A stretch of DNA of 30,900 nucleotides. Origin: Planctomycetaceae bacterium (GTDB taxonomy: Bacteria; Planctomycetota; Planctomycetia; Pirellulales; Thermoguttaceae). Made by a program: the position numbers and the translations under genes. Location of the stretch: positions 1-30,900 of the forward strand of contig SFIW01000025.1 in NCBI GenBank assembly GCA_004556055.1, given 5' to 3'. The notes below the pieces were generated by a model that did not search any database, had not been told where the DNA came from, and saw only the letters and a program-made list of their open reading frames with translations. Each line of letters starts with the position of its first letter. The first letter of the stretch is position 1. Below, piece after piece: positions 1 through 7,809 of the stretch.

Positions 1-73
1 TTGTAGGCGTTGATGGGGCGCCAGGTCTTACGCTGATCTTCCGGGAGTTTCGAATCGCCATAAGCCGATTGAC
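1..73 (-). pseudogene. Truncated, frameshifted 3' copy of the adjacent GH106-like gene
   Basis: Bases 1-73 align with bases 237-310, inside the 3' end of the neighbouring glycosidase gene, with 5 substitutions and one deleted base in 74 positions. Similarity stops abruptly at base 73, before the terminator at 80-117, and runs off the left edge of the window. The single-base deletion (GCCGATAAG becomes GCCATAAG) breaks the frame in the stretch matching V-N-R-L-I-G-D. Downstream of it the original frame still reads T-W-R-P-I-N-A-Y, close to T-W-C-A-I-N-T-Y in the intact gene. I infer a remnant of a partial tandem duplication or of a decayed paralogue. Only 73 bases are visible, so its full extent is unknown. 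Confidence 0.7.
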
Positions 74-79
74 AAATAA

Positions 80-117
80 AAAAGGGAGCGACTTGGAGTC
101 GACTCCCTTTTCTTTTT
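80..117. terminator. Bidirectional intrinsic terminator after the GH106-like gene
   Basis: AAAAGGGAGCGAC (80-92) pairs with GTCGACTCCCTTTT (98-111) around a 5-base loop, with one bulged base. A T-rich run follows on the plus strand (113-117) and an A run (78-83) gives a U tract on the minus strand. It lies 53 bases beyond the stop codon of the minus-strand glycosidase and would end that transcript before the broken gene copy at 1-73. Confidence 0.75.
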
Positions 118-169
118 AGTAGAAGCGCCGCGCCGAGACGTCGGTCGACGCAGTTGATCAGTTAGTCGA

Positions 170-3100
170 TCATTCGACCTCTTCCGAAAGCGTTACCGGG
201 CCGAGAAGTCCCGACTTCTTGAGGGGAGAGTCCGGCTTGTAGGTATTGATGGCGCACCAGGTCTTACGCTGATCTTCCGGGAGTTTCGAATCGCCGATAA
301 GACGATTGACCCAGCAGTTGACGACGGCGATCTCGACGACGTTCTCTCCCTCTTTCAGGAAGTCGGTAACGTCGAGGCGTAACGGGGCGGTCCAGACTCC
401 GCCGACATACTTGCCGTTGATCGTGACTTTCGCCATTTCGGAGACGGCGCCCAGGGACAGGTAAACGCGACCTTTCGGCGCCGCGTCGAGCTTGACGCTT
501 GTCTTATAGACCGCCGTGCCCGAGAAGTACTTGATCGCGTCGTTGTCGGACGTCGACCAATCGATAAGCTTATCGAAGGCGACCGGTTCTTTCGGACCGC
601 GCGCGATTTCGCTAGAATCGAAGGTTACCGTCCAGTCGGAGTCGAGCGTCGCGAGCGTCTTGAGCTGGAGATCGTTCGTTTTTGCCGTTCCGCTTTCCTT
701 CTGAGCGTCCTTTTCAAAGACGACGAAGAAGCTTTCCTGCGCGTTGAAGCTTAGCGGAATCGTCGTGCGACCGTCTTTGACCGTCCACGCGTTGAGAGCG
801 CGAGTTTCTCCAGTCGCAGGATACCAAATCTCAGGCTCTTTGCCGCTGACGCGGAAGGTGACGGGCACGTCCTTAAGCTCGGCGTCGGTTTGATTCGCCA
901 GGAAGTAAATATCGCTGTTCTTCAACGTGCGACGACCATAGACGAGAGACGTCGCGGGGTCGTATTCGCAGTCGGGTTTAAGGTCGATCATCTGGAAGGC
1001 TTCCGCGAGGGTCAAGCCCGAGGCGATCGTTCCCTTGCCGACCTTGCGGCTCTTGACGTTGACGCCGTCGACGTCGCCCCAGAGCTCGTCGGCGAGTTTT
1101 TGCACGAGTTTGTCCGCTTCAGGATAATTCTGCAAACTCGGCGAGCGAGAGGGTTTCGGACCAAGGACGAAAGCGCCTTCTTCGACAAGCGCCTTAATCT
1201 TCGCGAGAAGTTCGGGGCGCATTGTGTCAAGTTTGGGGAGGACGAGGATCTTATACTGCGTGCCGTGAGGGAGCGTGAGAAGACCGTTCGCGTCGACGCT
1301 CGTCGTTTCGCGCAGCACTTCGCCGTTGATGAAGTCGAATTGGTATCCGCTCGGGAGCGCCGGATCGACGCTTCCCGTCATCTTCGGCGCGTCTTCGCCG
1401 ATGAAATACGCGACGTCCGCGACGTTCAGACCTTGCTGAAGCATGTAGTTCGCGCGTTTAAGATAACCGACGTAGAGGTCCAGCTGGTTGAACCACGTGT
1501 TGTGACGGTTGAACTCGTTTCCGAACCACGCGTTGATACCCGGTTTGCGTTCGTCAGGCTGTTCGATGAAGAGGTGCAGGAGCGTGTTGTTGATACCGTC
1601 GGCGAAGAAACGATCCGTGCGCTTCTTCATATCCACCGGACTGCGCCCGAACGGATTACCCGCGCAAGTGTTCGATTCCGCCCAAATTTGTCGCTTACCG
1701 TAAATGTGACCGCACGAGGACGCGATCCGGTTTTCGATATCGCCGAGAGAGCCTTCGCTCCAGTATTCCCCCGCGATTTCGTTCGACTGACCGCCGTATT
1801 GCAGGAATTCGCCGGGGAAGCCCCAGTGACCGTAACATTCGAGCCACGTGTTGCGTCCGTATTCGTTGCTGGCGTCGCGCAGACCGCCGACGTACGAATA
1901 GGCGACTTCATCCGCGATAAAGCGTCTCAAGTCCCAAAGGAAGCGATCGGAGACGTCGAGATTCGACGCGACCGCTCCGTAGAAGACGGGGAGGTAAGGG
2001 GTCGGGTCGTAACCGAACGACTTTTGGAATTTTTCGGCGAAGTTGTCGGTGTAGTTCTGACCGCCCATTTCGTAGCTGTCTTGGACGACCGTCGTGAAGG
2101 ATTTCATATCTTCGGCGGGGAAGCGCTTGATCAGATCGAGCATATACGCGTTGAAGTGTTCGATCGCGTGTTCGCGGCTCATCTTGTCGACTTCAAGGCC
2201 CGTCGCTTCCGGAACGGCGGGGGAGTTCTTTGTGCCCGTCGGGGTCGCGCCGAAGCGTTCGACGACCCATTTTCCTTCGGGAACGTCCCAGGTCAGGACG
2301 CCGTCATGGCACAGGTCGGTGAGATCGAGGGTTTTCGCGGGATCGTAAGTTCCGACGGCGTCGTTAAGCGCGGGCTCCGATTCCTGTTTCCACTGATATT
2401 CCGTCCACATCGGATGCGGGGTCTCATGCATTTTGGCGAGAGTCTTGTTGAAGACCTGGCTCACGACGGGCGTCGCGAGAATGGAGACGCGCGACAAGGA
2501 GGAGTTGCGGTCGCTCTTGACGACGAGCTCGAAGTTCTTCGCGGTCGTCGCGTTGAAGCTCGCGGTGACGGGCGCGTAGGGGATGAAGCCTACGTTGAGC
2601 TCGGGGTTGTAACGGGAAATCGGGAACTCGACGAGGAGTTTCTTTTCGCCGTCGACGTCGGCGTAAAGCTGCGCGGTCGCGACAAGCGGCTGCTTGTTGA
2701 ATTCGACGACCACGCCGCGCGCCGTGAAGGGATCCGCCGATTCGAGCTTAATCGACTTCGCTTCGTTACCCTTTAACGCGACGACTTGATCCGCGACGAT
2801 CTTTTCCCCGTAGCCTTCGGGCGCGGGATACGCGAGAACTTTCACGTCCTGATACTGATCTTGCTCTTTGCTTTCAAAGGCGGGACGTTCAAGTTTAATT
2901 TCGACTTTTCCGGGCCCCTGAACGAGCGTTTCGCTCTTGACGAGGTAGCGCATCGCCATGTCGTGCTTGACCCACGGGCCCCCCGATTGGCTCCAACCGG
3001 GGGAGTTGAAGATCCCCATTTCGACGCCGAGTTCGGAGCCCGTCTTGAACGCTTGGTGAATAATAGCCCACCAGTCGTCGGAGAAGAATCGGGTCGGTCC

Positions 3101-3442
3101 TTTGACGACGTCATCTTGGCCGATATCGCCAATGAATGCGCGGTCGATACCGACGGACTTCATCGCTTGAAGGTCTTTGACGACGCCTTCGCGCGAGGAG
3201 TTGCCGGAGATCCAATACCAGTAGGCTCCGGTGCGGACTTTTCCGAATGGATCCTTAAAATCGCGTAAGAGTTCGTCGCGATCCGGCGCGGTGGGAAGCA
3301 TATTCGTTTGCGGCGGCATCGAGTGAGAGAAGGTCAGATTATTGGCGCGTTCTTGAGCGCAGAGAGGCGCGCACGAGGCGGAGAGAAGAGCGATCGCGAC
3401 GAGCGCGCGCTGCAAAAAGGTTCGACCTTTGGGTTTTGGCAT
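170..3442 (-). CDS. Secreted GH106-like glycosyl hydrolase (alpha-L-rhamnosidase type)
   Basis: A 1090-residue exported glycosidase, probably removing terminal rhamnose or a similar sugar from plant or mucin polysaccharide. The N-terminus has basic residues, a hydrophobic core (about residues 10-25) and a likely signal peptidase site after Leu-Cys-Ala. The mature protein opens with G-A-Y-W-Y-W-I-S-G-N, followed by a K-D-L-Q-A-M-K-S-V-G-I segment; this W.W..GN...G..KDL.WMK..G pattern is characteristic of the GH106 catalytic barrel. The last 120 residues (F-S-G-T-A-V-Y through V-T-I-N-G-K and G-E-N-V-V-E-I) form a jelly-roll sugar-binding domain like that of GH2 enzymes. The start follows AAAGAAAGGTAAG on the minus strand. 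Length fits GH106. The gene is divergent from the acyltransferase gene and followed by a terminator. Family assignment is by motif recall, and substrate is inferred. Confidence 0.75.
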   Translation of the reverse strand: MPKPKGRTFLQRALVAIALLSASCAPLCAQERANNLTFSHSMPPQTNMLPTAPDRDELLRDFKDPFGKVRTGAYWYWISGNSSREGVVKDLQAMKSVGIDRAFIGDIGQDDVVKGPTRFFSDDWWAIIHQAFKTGSELGVEMGIFNSPGWSQSGGPWVKHDMAMRYLVKSETLVQGPGKVEIKLERPAFESKEQDQYQDVKVLAYPAPEGYGEKIVADQVVALKGNEAKSIKLESADPFTARGVVVEFNKQPLVATAQLYADVDGEKKLLVEFPISRYNPELNVGFIPYAPVTASFNATTAKNFELVVKSDRNSSLSRVSILATPVVSQVFNKTLAKMHETPHPMWTEYQWKQESEPALNDAVGTYDPAKTLDLTDLCHDGVLTWDVPEGKWVVERFGATPTGTKNSPAVPEATGLEVDKMSREHAIEHFNAYMLDLIKRFPAEDMKSFTTVVQDSYEMGGQNYTDNFAEKFQKSFGYDPTPYLPVFYGAVASNLDVSDRFLWDLRRFIADEVAYSYVGGLRDASNEYGRNTWLECYGHWGFPGEFLQYGGQSNEIAGEYWSEGSLGDIENRIASSCGHIYGKRQIWAESNTCAGNPFGRSPVDMKKRTDRFFADGINNTLLHLFIEQPDERKPGINAWFGNEFNRHNTWFNQLDLYVGYLKRANYMLQQGLNVADVAYFIGEDAPKMTGSVDPALPSGYQFDFINGEVLRETTSVDANGLLTLPHGTQYKILVLPKLDTMRPELLAKIKALVEEGAFVLGPKPSRSPSLQNYPEADKLVQKLADELWGDVDGVNVKSRKVGKGTIASGLTLAEAFQMIDLKPDCEYDPATSLVYGRRTLKNSDIYFLANQTDAELKDVPVTFRVSGKEPEIWYPATGETRALNAWTVKDGRTTIPLSFNAQESFFVVFEKDAQKESGTAKTNDLQLKTLATLDSDWTVTFDSSEIARGPKEPVAFDKLIDWSTSDNDAIKYFSGTAVYKTSVKLDAAPKGRVYLSLGAVSEMAKVTINGKYVGGVWTAPLRLDVTDFLKEGENVVEIAVVNCWVNRLIGDSKLPEDQRKTWCAINTYKPDSPLKKSGLLGPVTLSEEVE

Positions 3443-3528
3443 AACAACTTACCTTTCTTTATGGGGAAGAGGCGTAAGGCTCGAACTTGGCTTGGGAAAG
3501 CTACGGTTCAATATTTCATTTTCCCACA

Positions 3529-3537
3529 ATGATACCA
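3529..3537 (-). promoter_or_regulatory. Possible extended -10 promoter for the GH106-like gene
   Basis: On the minus strand this reads TGGTATCAT, an extended -10 (TGn followed by TATCAT), about 90 bases before the start codon. No convincing -35 box is present, which extended -10 promoters tolerate. Weak evidence from consensus alone. Confidence 0.35.
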
Positions 3538-3595
3538 GAAACGCCGAACCGACGCCACTCTTTCAGAACGTTTTTTTTATCAAGACTCTATTTTC

Positions 3596-3624
3596 TTGAC
3601 GATGCTTATCGCGCTATTTATAAT
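3596..3624 (+). promoter_or_regulatory. Sigma70-type promoter of the membrane acyltransferase gene
   Basis: TTGACG (3596-3601), a 17-base spacer and a perfect TATAAT (3619-3624) predict transcription starting near 3631. The TTG of the -35 box is also the first possible start codon of the downstream reading frame. Because it lies upstream of the transcription start it cannot be the real start, so the protein must begin at a later ATG. Confidence 0.75.
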
Positions 3625-3697
3625 ATTTATTAGTATTGTGATTACGTCAGCCTCTGGACGCTTTTCTTTTTCTTCCTACGGTTGTGCGAGGAATTGT

Positions 3698-5347
3698 ATG
3701 GGTAGACGACAGGATAATATGGAACGGTATTCGGCGCCCGATTACGACGCCTATGTCTATGAACTCAATGGGAGCCAGGACGCTTCGTCGGAGAAAAAGC
3801 CTTCAGGGAATCCGACTCCTGTTTCCGATATTCAAGAGGAACTGAGAAAACGCGCGTCGCGGCGTCTTATGTCTCTCGACGCGCTGCGCGGAATCAACAT
3901 GCTCTGCATTATCGGTCTCGCGTCGCTTATTACGTGTATTTGCAGCATGACGCTCGAAGATTTTCGCGTTATCGGAGATCGCGCCTTCGAGTGGGCGTCC
4001 GCGTTTCGACACGCATGGCCCGGCCCGGCGCCTGAAACGATCGCCAAACACATGACGCATGTCGAATGGAACGGGCTGTTGCATCACGACACGATTTTTC
4101 CCCTCTTCCTCTTTCTCGCAGGGGTATCGTTTCCATTCTCCCTCTATAAACAACGCGCGAATGGGAGAAAAACATGGCGCATCCTTCTCAAAATCCTATG
4201 GCGCGGATTCGCGCTCGTCCTTTTGGGGATCATTTACAGCAACAAGGTGGTCTTCGATTTCGAACATATGCGCTTCATGGGAGTCTTGCAACACATCGGT
4301 TTGGCGTGGATGTTCGCCGCGTTGATCTTCTGGCCTCTCGCCGATAAAACGAAGACCTTGCTCGCCGTCGTCTCCTTCATTCTCGTCTCATACTGGGCGC
4401 TTGTCGCGCTTGTTCCCGCGCCCGACGTCGCGCCGCGCGAAGCGTTCGCCGCGCAAGCCTTCGTTCAGCGCGGAAGGGAAATGTTCAAACCCCAGGCTCC
4501 ATATATGACCGCCGAACAAATCGCTCTGGTCGAGAATGGCGCCGAAGTCTCCCTTCCGAAACACAATCCGATCCTCGAAGACAATCCGCTTCCTGATTTC
4601 GCCGCGCCCGACTATCCCGAAATCGGAACCGTCGCGCATAACCTGCTCCCCGAAGGATGCGTCGTGAACTATATCGACCGACTTCTTGTTCCCGGCAAAC
4701 TCTATCGCCAGCCGCTAAAGTGGAATGACAAAGAGCTAAAACGCTCCGAGATTAAAGACTACGACCCCGCGCTCTTCCGGAATTTGCGCGATCCCGAAGG
4801 ACTGGCGTCGACCTGGCCCGCTATCGCCACGGCTCTCCTAGGGATGATTTTCGGAGCCGTTCTGCGACGCGAAGACTCCGTTTCCTCGAAGCTTCGTAAG
4901 GTCGCTATCTTACTATTGGGGGGCGCCGTGCTACTGGCGATCGGGTACGCGTGGAATATCGTCTTCCCCGTGAATAAGAACCTCTGGAATAGTACGTTCG
5001 TCTGCCTTGTCGGCGGATATTCCGCGATCGTTTTGGCGCTCTTCTATCTCGTGATCGACGTTTTCCGACTGCGGTGGCTAGGATTTCCCTTCGCCGTGAT
5101 CGGTATGAATTCGATTACGATCTTCGTCGCGCGTCGTGTGATCGATTTTTCGAATATGCGCGACTTCTTCTTTGCGGATTTCATCGACCGCTTCATCCCG
5201 ACGTCGCGCACGATCATTGTCGACGGCGCCGAGGTCGCGTTAGAAACCGCCGTTTTCACTCAGGCGGCGACATACGTTGCGAGCCTCATTATTTCGTGGC
5301 TCTTCGTCTTCTGGCTCTATCGCCATAAGATCTTCATGCGCGTCTGA
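3698..5347 (+). CDS. Polytopic membrane acyltransferase, HGSNAT/DUF5009 family
   Basis: A 549-residue inner-membrane protein. After a polar N-terminal region comes R-L-M-S-L-D-A-L-R-G (about 56-65), the hallmark opening of the heparan-alpha-glucosaminide N-acetyltransferase/DUF5009/YeiB group, then a series of hydrophobic helices. Such proteins are thought to pass acyl groups across the membrane to sugars. A hydrophilic insert of about 120 residues (roughly 245-365) separates the first and second helix clusters and probably lies outside the cytoplasm. I chose ATG 3698 because GAGGA lies six bases upstream and the promoter at 3596-3624 excludes the earlier in-frame TTG; ATG 3719 is an alternative. 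The gene is monocistronic, with its own promoter and terminator. Acceptor sugar unknown. Confidence 0.75.
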   Translation: MGRRQDNMERYSAPDYDAYVYELNGSQDASSEKKPSGNPTPVSDIQEELRKRASRRLMSLDALRGINMLCIIGLASLITCICSMTLEDFRVIGDRAFEWASAFRHAWPGPAPETIAKHMTHVEWNGLLHHDTIFPLFLFLAGVSFPFSLYKQRANGRKTWRILLKILWRGFALVLLGIIYSNKVVFDFEHMRFMGVLQHIGLAWMFAALIFWPLADKTKTLLAVVSFILVSYWALVALVPAPDVAPREAFAAQAFVQRGREMFKPQAPYMTAEQIALVENGAEVSLPKHNPILEDNPLPDFAAPDYPEIGTVAHNLLPEGCVVNYIDRLLVPGKLYRQPLKWNDKELKRSEIKDYDPALFRNLRDPEGLASTWPAIATALLGMIFGAVLRREDSVSSKLRKVAILLLGGAVLLAIGYAWNIVFPVNKNLWNSTFVCLVGGYSAIVLALFYLVIDVFRLRWLGFPFAVIGMNSITIFVARRVIDFSNMRDFFFADFIDRFIPTSRTIIVDGAEVALETAVFTQAATYVASLIISWLFVFWLYRHKIFMRV

Positions 5348-5389
5348 GCGACAAGAGACGGTAGAAAGCGCGATTGTCGCGGAGAAATA

Positions 5390-5421
5390 AAAAAACGCGT
5401 CTCGAGGGGGACGCGTTTTTT
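5390..5421. terminator. Terminator after the acyltransferase gene
   Basis: AAAAAACGCGTC (5390-5401) pairs perfectly with GACGCGTTTTTT (5410-5421) around an 8-base loop. The A and T runs make it a good intrinsic terminator in both directions. It lies 43 bases after the acyltransferase stop codon. Confidence 0.85.
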
Positions 5422-5541
5422 ATCGATTTCTTCAAAGGACGGAAGGACATGGCTTTTTGGCGCGGATTCGACGTCGTTCCGAAGAATCGTTTTTCCGATT
5501 TGTTATTTCACTACGAAAAGCCTAGGCGGGACGTCATGGAA

Positions 5542-5587
5542 CAGGGAGCGACGCCGGTGAATCGCGCAGCTCCCTGCGTTGTTTTTT
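5542..5587 (+). terminator. Second plus-strand terminator, before the convergent GNAT gene
   Basis: CAGGGAGC (5542-5549) pairs with GCTCCCTG (5569-5576) around a 19-base loop, followed by GTTGTTTTTT (5578-5587). The T run follows only on the plus strand, so it would act as a backup stop for transcripts from the left. It abuts the 3' end of the minus-strand GNAT gene. Confidence 0.5.
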
Positions 5588-5588
5588 A

Positions 5589-6215
5589 TCAGAAGATCTG
5601 ACCTTCGAGTCTTAGCTTTTCTTTAGGGGGAAACTCTTTATCGAATTCTTCCGCTTCTTTTTCGTCCACAAAGTAGCATTGTGGGGGAGCGTACTCGCCG
5701 GTTACGCCGTCCAGATACCCTTTCTCCAACTCTTTGCAGAGGAAGAACGACGCGTCGGCGCCTTCGGGGAGTCCGTGGTACCGGACGCCGAATTGGCTCG
5801 CGTAATCAAAGCCGCTTTTGCCGTAGAAATCGATATTTCCCTCAAAGCAAAGCGCTTTGACTCCAATTTCTTTGGCGCGTTCTAAGGTATAATCGAGTAG
5901 AAATTTGCCGTAACCCTGGCGCTTCAATTCCGGCGCTATGCAAATCGGGCCCATTGCGGAAATGGGGATCTCCCTGCCGTCGTCCGCTTTGATAACCGCT
6001 CGCACAAACACATTCTGCCCGATGATTTTCCCGTCCTTTTCCAAAACGAAGTTCAGTTCTGGAATGAAGTCGGGATTATTTCTCATCTGATTTAGAACAT
6101 AGCGCTCCAGACGTCCGGGCCGATAAACATTCCAAAAGGCTTCTCTTACTAAGGTCTCGACCTCTCGTTCTTCTTCTTTTCTTTCTAAGCGAATTATAAC
6201 GTCGTTTTTATTCAT
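5589..6215 (-). CDS. GNAT family N-acetyltransferase
   Basis: A 208-residue soluble acetyltransferase using acetyl-CoA. The acetyl-CoA-binding signature is in I-C-I-A-P-E-L-K-R-Q-G-Y-G-K (about 91-104), matching the R/Q-x-x-G-x-G/A motif A of the GNAT fold. The following F-Y-G-K-S-G-F segment is typical of the YhbS-like subgroup. The start at 6215 is preferred over an upstream in-frame ATG at 6290 because AAAGGA sits just before it and the extra 25 residues are basic and unlike the family. The gene stands alone, is somewhat richer in AAA/GAA codons than its neighbours, and is bounded by gene-poor DNA. Recent acquisition is possible but unproven. Acceptor substrate unknown. Confidence 0.8.
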   Translation of the reverse strand: MNKNDVIIRLERKEEEREVETLVREAFWNVYRPGRLERYVLNQMRNNPDFIPELNFVLEKDGKIIGQNVFVRAVIKADDGREIPISAMGPICIAPELKRQGYGKFLLDYTLERAKEIGVKALCFEGNIDFYGKSGFDYASQFGVRYHGLPEGADASFFLCKELEKGYLDGVTGEYAPPQCYFVDEKEAEEFDKEFPPKEKLRLEGQIF

Positions 6216-6341
6216 TGTTTTTCCTTTAGGACGGCGATCGCAATAGGGGGAAGTCTGCGTGAAATTAGACTTTACGCGACCTTTAGCCATGCGGGATCGA
6301 GCTCCTAGCGCATGATTCTTTTCTTCAAAAAGTCAATATTT

Positions 6342-6422
6342 CTAATCAAGCTTTTCGGCAGATTGTCTGCGTTTATACAAAATCAATTCGGGATTCGCGC
6401 CGCAGAGAGCTTCTTTCATCAT
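6342..6422 (-). CDS. Possible 26-residue small protein or gene remnant
   Basis: Two consecutive ATG codons on the minus strand (6422 and 6419) follow GGAG, with 3 and 6 bases of spacing, and encode M-M-K-E-A-L-C-G-A-N-P-E-L-I-L-Y-K-R-R-Q-S-A-E-K-L-D. The frame stays open upstream to about 6530 without a better start, so this could equally be the tail of a decayed gene. It lies between the PIG-L terminator and the GNAT start on the same strand and could be a leader. I do not recognise it. Confidence 0.15.
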   Translation of the reverse strand: MMKEALCGANPELILYKRRQSAEKLD

Positions 6423-6670
6423 TTTCTCCGAGGCAAGACATAAACAGTGAGTGCGGACGAGGCAAAAGCGACTCCCAATTCCTTGCGGTCAGCGCCTGCG
6501 CCCCTTTTCAGAAAGAACGCCGAGGGCGGCTTGGCGATTGGTTACTTGGAAAACTTGGTTTTTGAGGGCGTCGCCGTCCCCCTATCTGCGACGGTCGTTA
6601 CAGTATACGCGTCCCTCTAAGGAAAATCAACAGGATTCAATATTGTTAAAAAGATACGATTCTCGATTCG

Positions 6671-6715
6671 ACCGCATGGAACGCAAGCGACGAGTTCCGT
6701 TGTGTTCCATGCGGT
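6671..6715. repeat. 16-bp perfect-arm inverted repeat (hairpin)
   Basis: Bases 6671-6686 pair with 6700-6715 over 16 base pairs, one of them G:U in the plus-strand RNA, around a 13-base loop. There is no U tract on either side, so it is not a classic intrinsic terminator. It sits in gene-poor DNA and may be a small-RNA element, an mRNA processing hairpin or a mobile-element relic. Confidence 0.7.
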
Positions 6716-6758
6716 TAAGAGCCGCCTTTGCCGCGTTTCTTCCCGCAATATGCAAAAC

Positions 6759-6797
6759 AAAAGGATATGCGTCTATGAAGGCGCATATCCTTGTTTT
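6759..6797. terminator. Bidirectional terminator downstream of the PIG-L gene
   Basis: AAGGATATGCG (6761-6771) pairs perfectly with CGCATATCCTT (6782-6792) around a 10-base loop. On the minus strand the stem is followed by TTTTGTTTT, fitting termination of the PIG-L transcript; on the plus strand by GTTTT. Confidence 0.75.
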
Positions 6798-6910
6798 CGC
6801 TCCATGCTGTCGTCAACCCTTGGAGTTCGACTGCCATAACCCTTCTTTCGTAAAACCTGCGTTATGGGCGTCCACCTGACGAGTTGCGCTTTGATTTTGT
6901 TTGGCTTCGA

Positions 6911-7714
6911 TCAAGCGTTGAGCCATTTCTCGTAATTCGGATCGACCCATGAGACGTCGCCGAGGAGTTCCCCGAGGGGATCGATATCAGTTTGCGAGAA
7001 GCCCAGATGGCTGTGACGGCGCCATCCTTCCGCGTATTGATAATGTTCGGAGAGTTTGCCTACGAGCGCGGAGTTTTCGCGCATCGATTCGATATACGCG
7101 CAGTATCCTTGGGAAGCGTCGAGCCACGCGCCCTGGCTGACGTGACACGCGAGCATCGCGGCTTTTCTATCGATGACGGACGTAATATCGACGTAGCGTT
7201 CGGAGCGCACGACTTTGCGGAGAATATCGCGACTTCCGTGCGGCGCGGCGTGATAGACCGCGACGTCTTTGAAGGTCGCCGGGGTAGGAGGATCGACCGG
7301 CGCGTTGGGCATGCACTTGCAGAACGCGGCGGTATAGACGAGACGCACCGCGTTTTGGTGGTCTTCCATGTAGTCGGAAGGGGATTGGCATAGGACGATA
7401 TCGGGATCGACTTCACGAATCGTCGCGCAGAGGCGCATCAGCGTTTTCCGATCGTAATAGACGTCGAGGTCGTCGACGAGAGATTCGTGATAATGGGCCC
7501 CGAGAAGTTCCGCCGCCCCCTGAGCTTCATGGCGGCGCGTCTGGATCGTCTCTTCGCGACGCATTGTCGCCGAGCCCCACGAACCGTTCGCTATCGTCAT
7601 GTAGTGAATTTCATGACCGCGATCCTTTAAAAGGAGAAGCGTTCCTGCTATGGTGAACTCAATATCGTCCGGATGACAACCGATGGCGAAAACAATCTTT
7701 TTTTCGTGACTCAT
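6911..7714 (-). CDS. PIG-L (LmbE-like) family deacetylase
   Basis: A 267-residue zinc-dependent hydrolase of the PIG-L/LmbE family, which typically removes acetyl groups from N-acetylglucosamine-type sugars or conjugates. The zinc-site motif C-H-P-D-D (13-17) lies in an A-I-G-C-H-P-D-D-I-E-F context, and the third metal-ligand region is D-H-Q-N-A (118-122). No signal peptide, so it is cytoplasmic. The start is supported by AAAGG eight bases upstream. Length is normal for the family. It has its own downstream terminator at 6759-6797 and is isolated from the lipoprotein gene by a terminator at 7759-7797. A sugar substrate fits the carbohydrate-related neighbours but is inferred. Confidence 0.85.
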   Translation of the reverse strand: MSHEKKIVFAIGCHPDDIEFTIAGTLLLLKDRGHEIHYMTIANGSWGSATMRREETIQTRRHEAQGAAELLGAHYHESLVDDLDVYYDRKTLMRLCATIREVDPDIVLCQSPSDYMEDHQNAVRLVYTAAFCKCMPNAPVDPPTPATFKDVAVYHAAPHGSRDILRKVVRSERYVDITSVIDRKAAMLACHVSQGAWLDASQGYCAYIESMRENSALVGKLSEHYQYAEGWRRHSHLGFSQTDIDPLGELLGDVSWVDPNYEKWLNA

Positions 7715-7750
7715 GACGAGCGCCTTTGGATTAGGGGAGTAGAGGGAGAA

Positions 7751-7797
7751 TAAAGAAACGCGTCGACCGTCTATCCTAGGATGAGACTGTCGACGCG
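7751..7797 (-). terminator. Terminator after the lipoprotein gene
   Basis: CGCGTCGAC (7759-7767) and GTCGACGCG (7789-7797) form a 9-bp stem. On the minus strand it is followed by TTTCTTTATT (7758-7749), ending the lipoprotein transcript just past its stop codon at 7810. The 21-base loop contains the palindrome CCTAGG. Confidence 0.65.
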
Positions 7798-7809
7798 ATT
7801 AAACTAGCG

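Larger units (their letters stand above)
6216..6910. other. Gene-poor stretch with strong hairpins
   Basis: About 695 bases between the GNAT and PIG-L genes, both on the minus strand, with no convincing protein gene. It holds a bidirectional terminator at 6759-6797, an unusually strong hairpin at 6671-6715, a weaker inverted pair GCCATAAC/GTTATGGGC at about 6833-6869, and one small reading frame at 6342-6422. A 142-codon plus-strand frame (6451-6879) spans both hairpins, has a composition unlike the neighbours and is not credible. This may be the site of a decayed gene or an unrecognised small RNA. Confidence 0.6.

Noticed and set aside
890..2776. 628-codon plus-strand reading frame opposite the GH106-like gene
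   Set aside because: It is antisense to a clear glycosidase; codon bias of the real gene removes stops from the complementary frame. The translated sequence is Arg/Val/Glu-rich and shows no domain.
5374..5601. 75-codon frame between the acyltransferase and GNAT genes, with a shorter version from ATG 5449 after GGAAGG
   Set aside because: It begins within one terminator and runs through a second one before its stop; no recognisable features.
6451..6879. 142-codon plus-strand frame in the gap between GNAT and PIG-L
   Set aside because: It reads through the 16-bp hairpin and the bidirectional terminator, is basic and Arg-rich without domain signs, and lacks a ribosome site.
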